Shown piece by piece: positions 32,691 to 39,024 of a stretch of 39,024 bases of DNA. The notes below the pieces were generated by a model, which was given only the letters and a program-made list of their open reading frames with translations, was not told the origin of the DNA and did no database searches. Origin of the DNA: Caldifarciminota bacterium (GTDB taxonomy: Bacteria; WOR-3; Hydrothermia; UBA1063; CAJXJZ01); contig JALTEL010000661.1 of assembly GCA_027073945.1 (NCBI GenBank), forward strand, positions 1 through 39,024. Direction: 5' to 3'. The position numbers and the translations under genes were made by a program. How positions within the stretch are numbered: the first letter of the stretch is position 1; every line of letters starts with the position of its first letter.

Positions 32691-33132
32691 AAAAACTCGC
32701 AATACAGCATCGGGTCTGCGGGGCTTCCTTGATTTTTTGAAAATGCGCTTCGGAATGTCGGAGGAATGCCTCTTGCAGTATACATTCTCCATGGATGACG
32801 AGCTGGTTAGCGTAACCTCCGAGCGTTTAAAACATTTTAAAGCGAGCATGTACGTTCAAAAGGGCGTAGCTGTATTAAAATTGGCTTCAGGGAAATTCAA
32901 AATAACACTTGAGGGTGCTCAATTATTGGGTGGTTGTGCCACGAAGAATACGGTTGCACTGAGTAAGGAAGAAGCTTTTAATTTCTTAAGGGGAAAAGAT
33001 ATAAAAAAGGCTCTGGACAATGTTTGCCCCGGTCAGGTTATTATACGGCTTGGTTCGGACAGTCTTGCCCCAGGGCTTTACAGAAATGGCATAATAAAGA
33101 ACCAGATACCGGCAGGTAAAAGATTACACTGA
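32683..33132 (+). CDS. Stand-alone RsmF-type PUA-like RNA-binding domain protein, 149 aa
   Basis: The C-terminal half (TKNTVALSKEEAFNFLRGKD ... GQVIIRLGSDSLAPGLYRNG then IIKNQIPAGKRLH) follows the pattern of the PUA-like domain that ends RsmF/NOL1 rRNA methyltransferases, normally finishing KNHYPKGLR. No methyltransferase domain is present, so this is a free RNA-binding domain or the remnant of a split enzyme. The N-terminal half (about 1-75) resembles the domain in front of the PUA in those proteins only weakly. It overlaps the helicase stop by 8 bases and GGGGGTGT precedes the start. The 3' end of the gene forms one arm of the terminator hairpin. Confidence 0.65.
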   Translation: MSKKTRNTASGLRGFLDFLKMRFGMSEECLLQYTFSMDDELVSVTSERLKHFKASMYVQKGVAVLKLASGKFKITLEGAQLLGGCATKNTVALSKEEAFNFLRGKDIKKALDNVCPGQVIIRLGSDSLAPGLYRNGIIKNQIPAGKRLH

Positions 33133-33153
33133 GGGTATCTGGTTCTTGTTTTT
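33097..33153. terminator. Long-stem terminator shared by convergent operons, partly inside the coding sequence
   Basis: AAGAACCAGATACC (33097-33110) pairs perfectly with GGTATCTGGTTCTT (33134-33147): 14 bp, 23-nt loop, then GTTTTTT on the plus strand. The left arm lies inside the 3' coding region of the PUA gene, whose stop codon is in the loop. In the minus direction the hairpin is followed by TTTATTAT, so it may also stop the oxidative-stress operon. Confidence 0.85.
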
Positions 33154-33530
33154 TATTCTACTTCAATGTGATGGTCGGATGCCCAGAGTCCGTGTATGTT
33201 GCAGTAAGATATCGCAGATATTGTTCCGCTCTTCTGTGCCTTGAAGGTAAATTTTACATCAGGCTCTGTATAAACTTCATTATCTCCCGCGCCATGGGAC
33301 AGGAACCCGAATCTTCCGAGCATTATTGGGAATTTTGATCCGTCAGGCGTAAAATAAACTTCAATCCAGCTTATGTGGTGCGCTGCAGTATTTGGATGGG
33401 GAATTTCTCTGCCCACTGCGACATTTATGTTGATTTTTTCATCTTTTTTCGCTTTTGCAGGTGCGTCTATGAAGGGTACATGTTTCTCCCCTTTCCAATC
33501 TCCTCTCTGTACTGTGTTTTCTATGGACAT
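33153..33530 (-). CDS. sor: Superoxide reductase (neelaredoxin type), 125 aa
   Basis: Reduces superoxide to hydrogen peroxide without making oxygen, typical of anaerobes. Catalytic E15-K16-H17 (GEKHVP), iron ligands H17, H45, H51, C110 and H113 (HPNTAAHHISW; YCNIHG) match the Fe(His)4Cys centre. The N-terminal desulforedoxin domain of 2Fe-SORs is absent, so this is a 1Fe-SOR. Start ATG 33530 after GGGAGG; the frame continues upstream into rubrerythrin without a better start. It ends the four-gene stress operon, where peroxide produced is taken by rubrerythrin and peroxiredoxin. Confidence 0.95.
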   Translation of the reverse strand: MSIENTVQRGDWKGEKHVPFIDAPAKAKKDEKININVAVGREIPHPNTAAHHISWIEVYFTPDGSKFPIMLGRFGFLSHGAGDNEVYTEPDVKFTFKAQKSGTISAISYCNIHGLWASDHHIEVE

Positions 33531-33541
33531 TTTAATCCTCC

Positions 33542-34048
33542 CTAAAATTTTTTGAATTTCTCCGACGGATACCCGCAAACAGGGCATTTGTCAGGAACAT
33601 CTTTGCCCACATGCGTATATCCGCATATGGGGCATATGTATACGTCTTCTTCATCAATATCTTTTTTATTTGATATTCTCTTTATCGCTTCCTCATATAG
33701 CATGGCATGTATTTTTTCAGCCTGAATGGCGTAGTTGATGGAGCGCTGTGCGGACTTTTCACCCTGAAGCTGTGCTATGGCATTGTAAGCGGGGTACATT
33801 TCCTCTATTTCAAAATTCTCTCCGTCCCTGGCAGTTTGCAAATTTTTGAGTGTATCTTTTATTATTTCAAGATTTCTGGCGTGATTTTTTGCATGCACGA
33901 ATTCCGCATAAGCTATTGCCTCAAACAAACGTGCCAGATTTCTGTATCCCTCTTTCAGGGCTATTTCCGCAAATGCAAGATACTTTACATGTGCCATGGA
34001 TTCGCCTGCAAGTGCTTCGTTTAAAGATTTTTCAGTCATTTTTTTCAT
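33542..34048 (-). CDS. rbr: Rubrerythrin, 168 aa
   Basis: Peroxide-reducing diiron protein. The ferritin-like four-helix domain (1-130) has metal-ligand segments NEALAGESMAHVKYLAFAE, EAIAYAEFVHAKNH and YAIQAEKIHAMLYEEA, then a C-terminal rubredoxin-like iron site with C139, C142, C155 and C158 (CPICGYTHVG, CPVCGY). AAAGGGG lies 10 bases ahead of the start; a second ATG three codons later is possible. Sits between the ferritin-like and superoxide reductase genes. Rubredoxin or a flavoprotein is the usual electron donor. Confidence 0.94.
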   Translation of the reverse strand: MKKMTEKSLNEALAGESMAHVKYLAFAEIALKEGYRNLARLFEAIAYAEFVHAKNHARNLEIIKDTLKNLQTARDGENFEIEEMYPAYNAIAQLQGEKSAQRSINYAIQAEKIHAMLYEEAIKRISNKKDIDEEDVYICPICGYTHVGKDVPDKCPVCGYPSEKFKKF

Positions 34049-34062
34049 GTCAGCAACCCCTT

Positions 34063-34479
34063 TCAGTCTTCAAGAAGTGAGGTGAATTCATCATTATGCT
34101 CTTCTTCCTCGGCCAGGATTTTTCTGAATAATCTGTGTGTTGTTTCATCCCCTTCCTGTTTGGCGATTTCTATAATCTTTTTGTATAGGTCAATTGCCTC
34201 TTGTTCAGCTCTGATATCAAATTTAATCATTTCCTCAAGATTATCTCCGACAAAAATGGGAGAAGGCTTTGTTGTAGGAATACCCCCAAGATAAGAGAGC
34301 CTTTCCGCTATCTGCTCTGCATGCTTCATTTCTGTTATGGCTATTTCCTTGAAAAGGTCTTTGACTGCATAGCCCTTTATGCCCTTTACCAACACATGCT
34401 GCCACATGTATTGAATTGCTACCTGTATTTCTCTGGCAACACCCTGATTTAACAATTCTTTCAGATTTTCACTTGCCAT
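34063..34479 (-). CDS. Ferritin-like/bacterioferritin-related protein, 138 aa
   Basis: Four-helix ferritin-like protein: LLNQGVAREIQVAIQYMWQH, then EIAITEMKHAEQIAERLSYL and GGIPT, with the C-terminal EEEEHNDEFTSLLE. Metal-binding Glu and His residues are in the usual helix positions (E17, E50-H53, E94, E129-H132 by count). Length is close to the bacterioferritin-like family; no heme methionine is evident. It may store iron or remove peroxide. Start ATG 34479 follows AAGGAG; the longer open frame would begin inside the peroxiredoxin gene. Confidence 0.85.
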   Translation of the reverse strand: MASENLKELLNQGVAREIQVAIQYMWQHVLVKGIKGYAVKDLFKEIAITEMKHAEQIAERLSYLGGIPTTKPSPIFVGDNLEEMIKFDIRAEQEAIDLYKKIIEIAKQEGDETTHRLFRKILAEEEEHNDEFTSLLED

Positions 34480-34490
34480 ATTATTACTCC

Positions 34491-35153
34491 TTATTTCCCT
34501 ATTTTTTTGTGGCAGAGCCACCAGTCGTAGCACTCTATTTCACCTTTGGCCTTTGCCTCATTCCTCTGTTTTATAAGCTCAACCGTACCTGCCGGCGGAA
34601 GAATTGCCCTGTCTTTTATCAGTTCATTGTTCGGCCATTTGTGTGGAAGTGCCACATGGTTTTTGTCGCTTGTCTGCAGTGCTTTTAGAGCTCTCAAAAC
34701 TTCATCCCAGTCTCTTCCGACTTCTGCAGGATAATAGATTATAGCCCTTACAGTTCCCCTGGGGTCAACGATAAATACTGCCCTTGCCGTATTGGACGAG
34801 CCACTCGGTATCATGCCCAGTTTGTCGGCGAGAATGCCCCTGTCATCTGCGATTATGGGAAACTCTATATCAACTCCCAGATTATCCTTTATCCATTCGG
34901 CCCATTTCAGATGTGCAAAGACCTGGTCTATGCTGAGGCCTATTACCTCTGCGCCGAGTTCTTTGAACTGTTTAAGCCTTATCTGCATTGCATAGAATTC
35001 CGTGGTGCATACCGGTGTGAAGTCTCCGGGATGTGAGAACAGCACGAACCATTTACCCTTGAACTCTTCCGGCAATTTGAATTTGCCGTGCGTTGTATTT
35101 ACCGTGGCTTCGGGGAAGTGTTCCCCTATCACTATCATTTTTTGCATATCCAT
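34491..35153 (-). CDS. Peroxiredoxin, archaeal thioredoxin-peroxidase (Prx6-like) type, 220 aa
   Basis: Reduces hydrogen peroxide and organic peroxides. The peroxidatic cysteine is C49 in [10 protein letters not shown], with the usual Pro-Val-Cys-Thr environment; an active-site Arg lies in the [10 protein letters not shown] block. The long C-terminal arm carries C208 and C214 (CYDWWLC), the same arrangement as the Aeropyrum/Thermococcus-type enzymes that form a decamer. It leads the stress operon behind a perfect promoter and a PerR/Fur-like palindrome. Start 35153 follows AAAGGAGC. Confidence 0.95.
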   Translation of the reverse strand: MDMQKMIVIGEHFPEATVNTTHGKFKLPEEFKGKWFVLFSHPGDFTPVCTTEFYAMQIRLKQFKELGAEVIGLSIDQVFAHLKWAEWIKDNLGVDIEFPIIADDRGILADKLGMIPSGSSNTARAVFIVDPRGTVRAIIYYPAEVGRDWDEVLRALKALQTSDKNHVALPHKWPNNELIKDRAILPPAGTVELIKQRNEAKAKGEIECYDWWLCHKKIGK

Positions 35154-35164
35154 ATTTAGCTCCT

Positions 35165-35179
35165 TTAGAATTAATCTAA
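35165..35179. promoter_or_regulatory. PerR/Fur-like 7-1-7 operator in leader of the stress operon
   Basis: TTAGAATTAATCTAA: half-sites TTAGAAT and AATCTAA around one central base, 6 of 7 positions symmetric. Twelve of fifteen positions match the PerR box TTATAATNATTATAA. It lies between the expected +1 (about 35193) and the Shine-Dalgarno site of the peroxiredoxin gene. Confidence 0.55.
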
Positions 35180-35190
35180 GATTCTATCTG

Positions 35191-35206
35191 TTCTAATAAA
35201 TTATAA
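35191..35206. promoter_or_regulatory. Second PerR/Fur-like near-palindrome overlapping the -10 box
   Basis: On the minus strand TTATAAT-TT-ATTAGAA: half-sites like those of PerR boxes but with a 2-base centre. It includes the -10 element, a repressing position. Weaker than the leader site. Confidence 0.35.
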
Positions 35207-35228
35207 AGCTTCCCTTATGTTCTGTCAA
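35200..35228 (-). promoter_or_regulatory. Perfect consensus promoter of the oxidative-stress operon
   Basis: Minus strand TTGACA (35228-35223), 17-bp spacer, TATAAT (35205-35200). Both hexamers match consensus exactly; the start codon is at 35153. Confidence 0.85.
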
Positions 35229-35376
35229 ATAATTGTCTGCTTTAAGACGAATTGTCTTGCAAGGGCTTTTGCTGCTCCAAGTCCCTGAATTTATCGTACG
35301 ATTTTATATGAAAACCGTCTTTTTAAAAGCAAGTATAAACATTTACTTGGCTCTTTTTGACTTTGCATCTTATTAT

Positions 35377-36783
35377 TCAGTGAACCTGCTTCAGGATCCA
35401 GTCTCCAATAATCTTCAGGGCTGATGGTGAAATGGTCTCTTCTATTTTCTCATACTCGGAGGGCAGGCCTGTTTTTGCGTGCTGGAATAGATGGTTCAAT
35501 CCAGGCAGTGCCTTTACCGTATAATGTTTGTTACCCCCCTCCTTAAGCGCTTCCTTGATTGCATTGAGATTTTCTTTATATGGCACCTGAAGGTCTTTCT
35601 CTCCGTTGATTGCAAGTACAGGACACTTTACTTTCATCAGGGTCGGCCTCGGGTCATAGCTCAGGAAGAATCGGAACCAGGGTGTCAATACGTTCTTTAT
35701 CTGTGCGTTTATGTTAGCTTCTATGGCCTTTTTTGACATTGATTCCCTTTCTTTCTTACTCAGTTTGGAAACCGCATCCTCCATAATCTTTTTCAGCTTT
35801 TTATAAGCAATTTTATTGTCTTTCTCATCCTTCACAACATCGTAAATGTGCCTTTGCAAATCATTATTTTTCTTGATTTCCTTCTCTCCCACCCCACTCG
35901 CCCTACTAATTGCAGCAGATTGTAAAAGGAGTAAAGAATCCCCGGGAATGCCAGGGCCTGCCATTAAAACAATAAATGCCACATCCGAAGATTGAGCCGC
36001 TGCCATCGGAGCAATCATTCCCCCCTCACTGTGTCCAATAAGTCCGATTTGTTTAGGATTAATCTCCTTGCGAGATTCAAGATATCTGACGCCTGTGAGC
36101 ACATCACCTGCGAAATCCGCGCTTGTTGACCGGGAGGTACTGCCTGTTGAGCCTCCCACCCCGCGGTCGTCCACGCGAAGCACCGCTATGCCCCTTCGTG
36201 TGAGATAATCGGCCAGCACAAGGAACGGATGGTGCCCAAATACTGTTTCATTACGGTCTTCTGCTCCGGAGCCTGTAATTAGCAGAACTGCCGGGAACGG
36301 ACCTTTACCTGAAGGCAGCGTTAATGTACCTGCAAGTTTCACTCCTGCCTTTTTATTTTCATAAGAAACCTCTTCTTCTTTATACGGATAAGGTTTTTTA
36401 GGCTCCTGCGGCCTCATGACTTTTTCTTTTTCAATTTTTCCCCTGGTCAGAGTTAGCGGCAAAGACAGGCCGTGTTGTTTGAACGTGCCAACAAAAGCAT
36501 TTTCTTTATTTAATTTACCTTCATATTTAATATCTGCGCTCGATACTTCAAGTTTTAAGGTTAAATTCCTGTACATTACGGAAGTTACGGGAATTCCAGA
36601 TGCCCCCTGGTCAGGGCTGTCCATCGTTGCGCTGTATCCTTTTCCTGTTCTGGTAATGTTAAAAACTACTGTCAATTGAGTTCCCTGAACCTTCAATATT
36701 CCGTTCCATTTACCCGAAATATCCCGGGCATAAACGGGAAGACTTATGAGGATTACACACAGAGCCAATATTGCTTTTTTCAT
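35377..36783 (-). CDS. Exported alpha/beta hydrolase (esterase-like), 468 aa
   Basis: Signal peptide (MKKAILALCVILISLPVYAR). Residues about 21-115 form a beta-rich domain (GKWNGILKVQGTQLTVVFNI) like the N-terminal domain seen in some exported hydrolases. A Lys/Glu/Pro linker leads to an alpha/beta-hydrolase domain. Nucleophile S252 in GLIGHSEGGM, acid D397 in INGEKDLQVP and base H431 in PGLNHLF make a complete triad; the oxyanion region is LITGSGAEDRNET. A helical cap (about 295-370) is large. Substrate unknown, ester or peptide; a periplasmic location is inferred. Good AAAGGAGATG ribosome site. Monocistronic. Confidence 0.85.
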   Translation of the reverse strand: MKKAILALCVILISLPVYARDISGKWNGILKVQGTQLTVVFNITRTGKGYSATMDSPDQGASGIPVTSVMYRNLTLKLEVSSADIKYEGKLNKENAFVGTFKQHGLSLPLTLTRGKIEKEKVMRPQEPKKPYPYKEEEVSYENKKAGVKLAGTLTLPSGKGPFPAVLLITGSGAEDRNETVFGHHPFLVLADYLTRRGIAVLRVDDRGVGGSTGSTSRSTSADFAGDVLTGVRYLESRKEINPKQIGLIGHSEGGMIAPMAAAQSSDVAFIVLMAGPGIPGDSLLLLQSAAISRASGVGEKEIKKNNDLQRHIYDVVKDEKDNKIAYKKLKKIMEDAVSKLSKKERESMSKKAIEANINAQIKNVLTPWFRFFLSYDPRPTLMKVKCPVLAINGEKDLQVPYKENLNAIKEALKEGGNKHYTVKALPGLNHLFQHAKTGLPSEYEKIEETISPSALKIIGDWILKQVH

Positions 36784-37002
36784 ATCATCTCCTTTTTTTA
36801 TGTGCTTTACTTAATGCCTGGCAGGCATGCGTAGTACGGGTTTTTTACCGCACTTTCACTCATTCTTTCCCCATTGTTTAATTTTTTCATAAACTTACCT
36901 TTTCCTAAAAACTCAATTATTCCTTTATCCCTCAATAATGATTGTTGCCTTATTTTGTCCTGTTCTTTCATACTTGAGTAATTATTTATTACTGCAAACA
37001 TG

Positions 37003-37743
37003 TCAAAATCTTTTTGGCAGGCTTATTTCATGCCATTTTATTGCTATAATAAAAAATAGGACATCAAACCCGAATAGAATTAATAAATCAATAACAGGAG
37101 CAAAAAAGCTCATGCCCTGCACGGAATGCCTTGCCAGATCAGTGTAATAGGTTAAAGGAGAAATGTAAGAGATGATTTTGAATTTTCCCATCCTGACAAT
37201 GGGAATGAAAATCCCGCTGATGAATATCAAGGAGAATTTAATCAGATTTGATAGCATCATTATATCTGATGGATTGTCAGTTGGCGGGGCGGACAGCAGT
37301 AAACCGAGAGATGAAAAGCAGAAAGCGGACAGAATTGTTCCAATGATTAAAGATAAACTTATTATATTCAATCCTATCAGAATAACTCCGACCAATAAAA
37401 TAAAGCTGGATATAAAAAGACCGAATAGAACCGAAGCGGTTACATCTCCCAGTATAATGGCCCACAAGGCAATTGGCGCCGAGATCAGCCTTTCGAAGGT
37501 TCTCATGCGGGTTTCCCATGGAGCAATCATAGGTGATATAGCGGAAGAGGTGAAGAAAATACCCATGGCCAGCAAGCCTGGAATTAAAAAAACCGTGGAC
37601 ATTTGTCTTCCAACTGCAAAAGCTATAAAGAGAAAAGACGGTAGAAGCAGGCCGAATACCGCAACAGGACCCTTTAAATAGTAAATGGATAAATCTTTTT
37701 TCGATATAACCCATGATTTTTTTATTTGTTCAATGATATTCAT
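37003..37743 (-). CDS. ABC-2 type transporter permease, 246 aa
   Basis: Six hydrophobic segments: one near 28-45, a second at about 50-70, and others at about 100-120, 130-150, 170-190 and 215-235. The block SLIFISGIFIPIVRMGKFKI ... ISPLTYYTDLARHSVQG is the conserved end of ABC-2 drug/polysaccharide-export permeases. It works with the ATPase encoded just upstream, with which it overlaps at ATGA. Substrate not deducible; drug, lipid or antibiotic-peptide export and an Na+ exporter are all options. Confidence 0.88.
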   Translation of the reverse strand: MNIIEQIKKSWVISKKDLSIYYLKGPVAVFGLLLPSFLFIAFAVGRQMSTVFLIPGLLAMGIFFTSSAISPMIAPWETRMRTFERLISAPIALWAIILGDVTASVLFGLFISSFILLVGVILIGLNIISLSLIIGTILSAFCFSSLGLLLSAPPTDNPSDIMMLSNLIKFSLIFISGIFIPIVRMGKFKIISYISPLTYYTDLARHSVQGMSFFAPVIDLLILFGFDVLFFIIAIKWHEISLPKRF

Positions 37744-38684
37744 TGCTCTTTTCTATGAACTAATTCCAGATATATATCCTCAAGAGTCGAGGTCAGGGTA
37801 TTCAGAGAAATTATTTTGTTGCCGGAAGATTCCGAATATTTAACAAGCATTGGAATAGCATCCTCCGGATGCTCCGTGTATAGCCTCCACTTATCGCCTA
37901 TTTTTTTAATCCTGCTGATGTTGCTAAAAAGCAATTTTTCTCTCTCAACTTTTTTATCAAAAGCTACCTCAAGTGAAATGGTGCTTTTGATAAGATGTTT
38001 CAGCTTTTCAGGTTGCTCTATTGCCACGATTTTGCCGTGATTCATAATCGCGATTCTGTCGCATAACTGTCCTGCTTCTTCTATGTTGTGTGTTGTTAAA
38101 AAAATTGTAAGTCCGTCATCATTAAACTGCCTTATGAGTTTTCTGATCAATCTGACACTTTCCACATCCAGACCAGAGGTCGGCTCATCCAAAAACAGCA
38201 ATTTCGGATTATTCATCAGGCCCATAGCAATAGTCAGTCTCTGTTTCATGCCTTTAGAAAAAGTTTTTGCTTTTTTATCTCTTTTTTCATATAACCCGAA
38301 TAATTTCAGTAATTGCTCGGCTTTTTTCGTCCGCTCGTTTTTATTCAATCCATATAGTTCTCCCATTAGCAATAAGTTTTTAATGGCAGAAATATCCACA
38401 TAAACATTGGACATTTCAGGTACTATGCCCATTAATTTTTTTGCCTCTATTGGATTTTTGCGGATATTGTACCCTCCCACAATTGCAGTTCCACTTGTGG
38501 GCTTGATAATGCCTGTCAGCATTCTTATTGTGGTTGTTTTCCCGGCGCCGTTGTGCCCTAACAGACCGAATATTTCTCCCTTGTTTACTTCATAACTTAT
38601 ATTATCCACAGCCCTGAAGGAGTCGAATTCTTTCACCAGAGATTTTACTTCAATCATTTTTTTGCTCATATGTTCGCTTTCCAT
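37740..38684 (-). CDS. ABC transporter ATP-binding protein, ABC-2 (CcmA/NatA) type, 314 aa
   Basis: ATPase subunit of an exporter. Walker A G43-H-N-G-A-G-K49-T50; ABC signature F142-S-K-G-M146 (a FSKGM variant as usual in this class); Walker B LLFLDEP with D166 and E167; a switch His in TTHNIEE. A C-terminal extension (about 230-314) is the regulatory domain of the DrrA/NatA group. Start chosen at 38684 after AAAGGGG; an ATG 15 bases later lacks a ribosome site. Promoter about 180 bases upstream, with a perfect dyad in the leader. Confidence 0.93.
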   Translation of the reverse strand: MESEHMSKKMIEVKSLVKEFDSFRAVDNISYEVNKGEIFGLLGHNGAGKTTTIRMLTGIIKPTSGTAIVGGYNIRKNPIEAKKLMGIVPEMSNVYVDISAIKNLLLMGELYGLNKNERTKKAEQLLKLFGLYEKRDKKAKTFSKGMKQRLTIAMGLMNNPKLLFLDEPTSGLDVESVRLIRKLIRQFNDDGLTIFLTTHNIEEAGQLCDRIAIMNHGKIVAIEQPEKLKHLIKSTISLEVAFDKKVEREKLLFSNISRIKKIGDKWRLYTEHPEDAIPMLVKYSESSGNKIISLNTLTSTLEDIYLELVHRKEQ

Positions 38685-38727
38685 TTACCCCTTTTTCTCT
38701 CTCGGCGATTTTTCTGACAATCTGCTC

Positions 38728-38747
38728 ATATGCAAAGTATTGCATAT
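38728..38747. promoter_or_regulatory. Perfect dyad in the ABC transporter leader
   Basis: ATATGCAA AGTA TTGCATAT: 8-bp arms with a 4-base centre, about 45 bases before the ATPase start. Could be an operator for a local regulator; no T-run follows, so it is not a terminator. Confidence 0.5.
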
Positions 38748-38863
38748 ACAATCCTCAAAAAGACTTTTGTTCCTTTCCTGCCGGATTTTCACAGTGAGTG
38801 TCTCGCCTTTTTATTTATAATGAACAGGGAATTGAAAAATTTTTTCGTCAATGTCATGTGATT

Positions 38864-38892
38864 ATTATACAGCAGAAAATTTGAAAAGACAA
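38864..38892 (-). promoter_or_regulatory. Probable promoter of the ABC transporter operon
   Basis: Minus strand TTGTCT (38892-38887), 17-bp spacer, TATAAT (38869-38864). The surrounding sequence (TGCTGTATAATAAT) resembles the core of the 54-bp repeats (TGCTATATAATAAT). Confidence 0.6.
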
Positions 38893-39024
38893 ATGATCGT
38901 TATTCCTCAAAAATAATTGCACCGAAGGGGATAATGTTTCCTCAAAATAAAGGTGACAAAAATAGAGAAACGATAAGAGTTTCAAAAACAATAGGAGGGA
39001 GCTCCCAGGATAGTGTATCCTATT
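38893..39024. other. Window end with nested palindromes, no gene seen
   Basis: AT-rich; no convincing coding frame. The last bases hold GGGAGCTCCC (38997-39006), AGGATA-GTG-TATCCT (39007-39021), and outer arms AATAGGA (38990-38996) and TCCTATT (39018-39024). They may form a folded RNA or an element that continues past the window. Confidence 0.4.

Noticed and set aside
29376..33132. Defence island built around the PIF1-WYL helicase
   Set aside because: WYL domains occur in defence regulators, but no nuclease, restriction, toxin or CRISPR gene is nearby and PIF1-WYL proteins are known as ordinary helicases.
36814..36828. Palindrome ATGCCTG-G-CAGGCAT as a possible terminator for the ABC operon
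   Set aside because: No T-run follows on either strand; kept only as an unexplained small dyad.
36807..37001. 64-aa minus-strand open frame between the hydrolase and the ABC permease
   Set aside because: No ribosome site, a low-complexity Lys-rich product with no family pattern, and a location in what looks like an ordinary spacer.
1..39024. tRNA, rRNA, transposase, phage integrase or plasmid origin
   Set aside because: None seen on either strand while reading; a dedicated RNA scan was not possible.

Overview
The window looks like part of the chromosome of an AT-rich, anaerobic, Gram-negative-type bacterium. An outer membrane is implied by the secretin, by a signal-peptide barrel-like protein, and by phosphatidylserine synthase plus decarboxylase (phosphatidylethanolamine synthesis). 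Superoxide reductase and rubrerythrin point to an anaerobe. Many genes are only distantly recognisable and several have unusual domain fusions, so an uncultured or candidate-phylum lineage (WOR-3/Stahlbacteria-like, for example) is plausible, but the sequence alone does not fix the taxon. I saw no rRNA, tRNA, CRISPR array, transposase or phage gene.

Layout. (1) 1-911: 3' part of a polytopic membrane protein of the GT-C glycosyltransferase type. (2) 908-18065: a complete, unusual Tad/Flp (type IVc) pilus locus. It begins with a separately transcribed pilin that has its own consensus promoter and terminator. After a second promoter come a lipoprotein, two more Flp-like pilins, the prepilin peptidase, three large TadE/TadG-like proteins, CpaB, TadB, TadC, a barrel-Ig-TPR fusion, a secretin with an extra C-terminal stalk-like domain, a CpaE-CpaF (TadZ-TadA) fusion, a two-helix sensor-like protein and a UbiA-type prenyltransferase with TPRs. 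(3) 22154-18067, minus strand: DUF2079 protein, GT39-like protein, GT2 glycosyltransferase and YjbQ, tightly overlapped. (4) 22294-25521, plus strand: NrnA-like DHH phosphoesterase, DUF167, PAP2 phosphatase, Psd and PssA, a phospholipid-synthesis operon. (5) 25666-27018: CoA-disulfide-reductase-like flavoprotein. (6) 27094-29080, minus strand: three short transcription units (PH-like protein, one-helix membrane protein, FkbM methyltransferase), with two 54-bp copies of a promoter-like repeat and two 30-bp repeats. (7) 29376-33132, plus strand: MscS channel, zinc-ribbon/PH-like protein, PIF1 helicase with a WYL-like tail, stand-alone RsmF-type PUA domain. (8) 35153-33153, minus strand: oxidative-stress operon of peroxiredoxin, ferritin-like protein, rubrerythrin and superoxide reductase, with a perfect consensus promoter and PerR/Fur-like palindromes. 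(9) 36783-35377: exported alpha/beta hydrolase. (10) 38684-37003: ABC-2 export system with a dyad in its leader.

The pilus locus is the most interesting part. Each core function of a Tad machine is present once: pilins, peptidase, pseudopilins, alignment protein, secretin, localisation ATPase, motor and two inner-membrane platform proteins. The organisation is non-standard: the localisation ATPase and motor are one polypeptide, the secretin carries an added C-terminal domain, the TadD-like TPR function appears fused to an envelope protein, and the locus ends with a putative sensor and a membrane prenyltransferase not normally part of Tad loci. Three genes elsewhere appear to start within about 10 nt of their promoters, suggesting leaderless mRNAs beside genes with strong Shine-Dalgarno sites.
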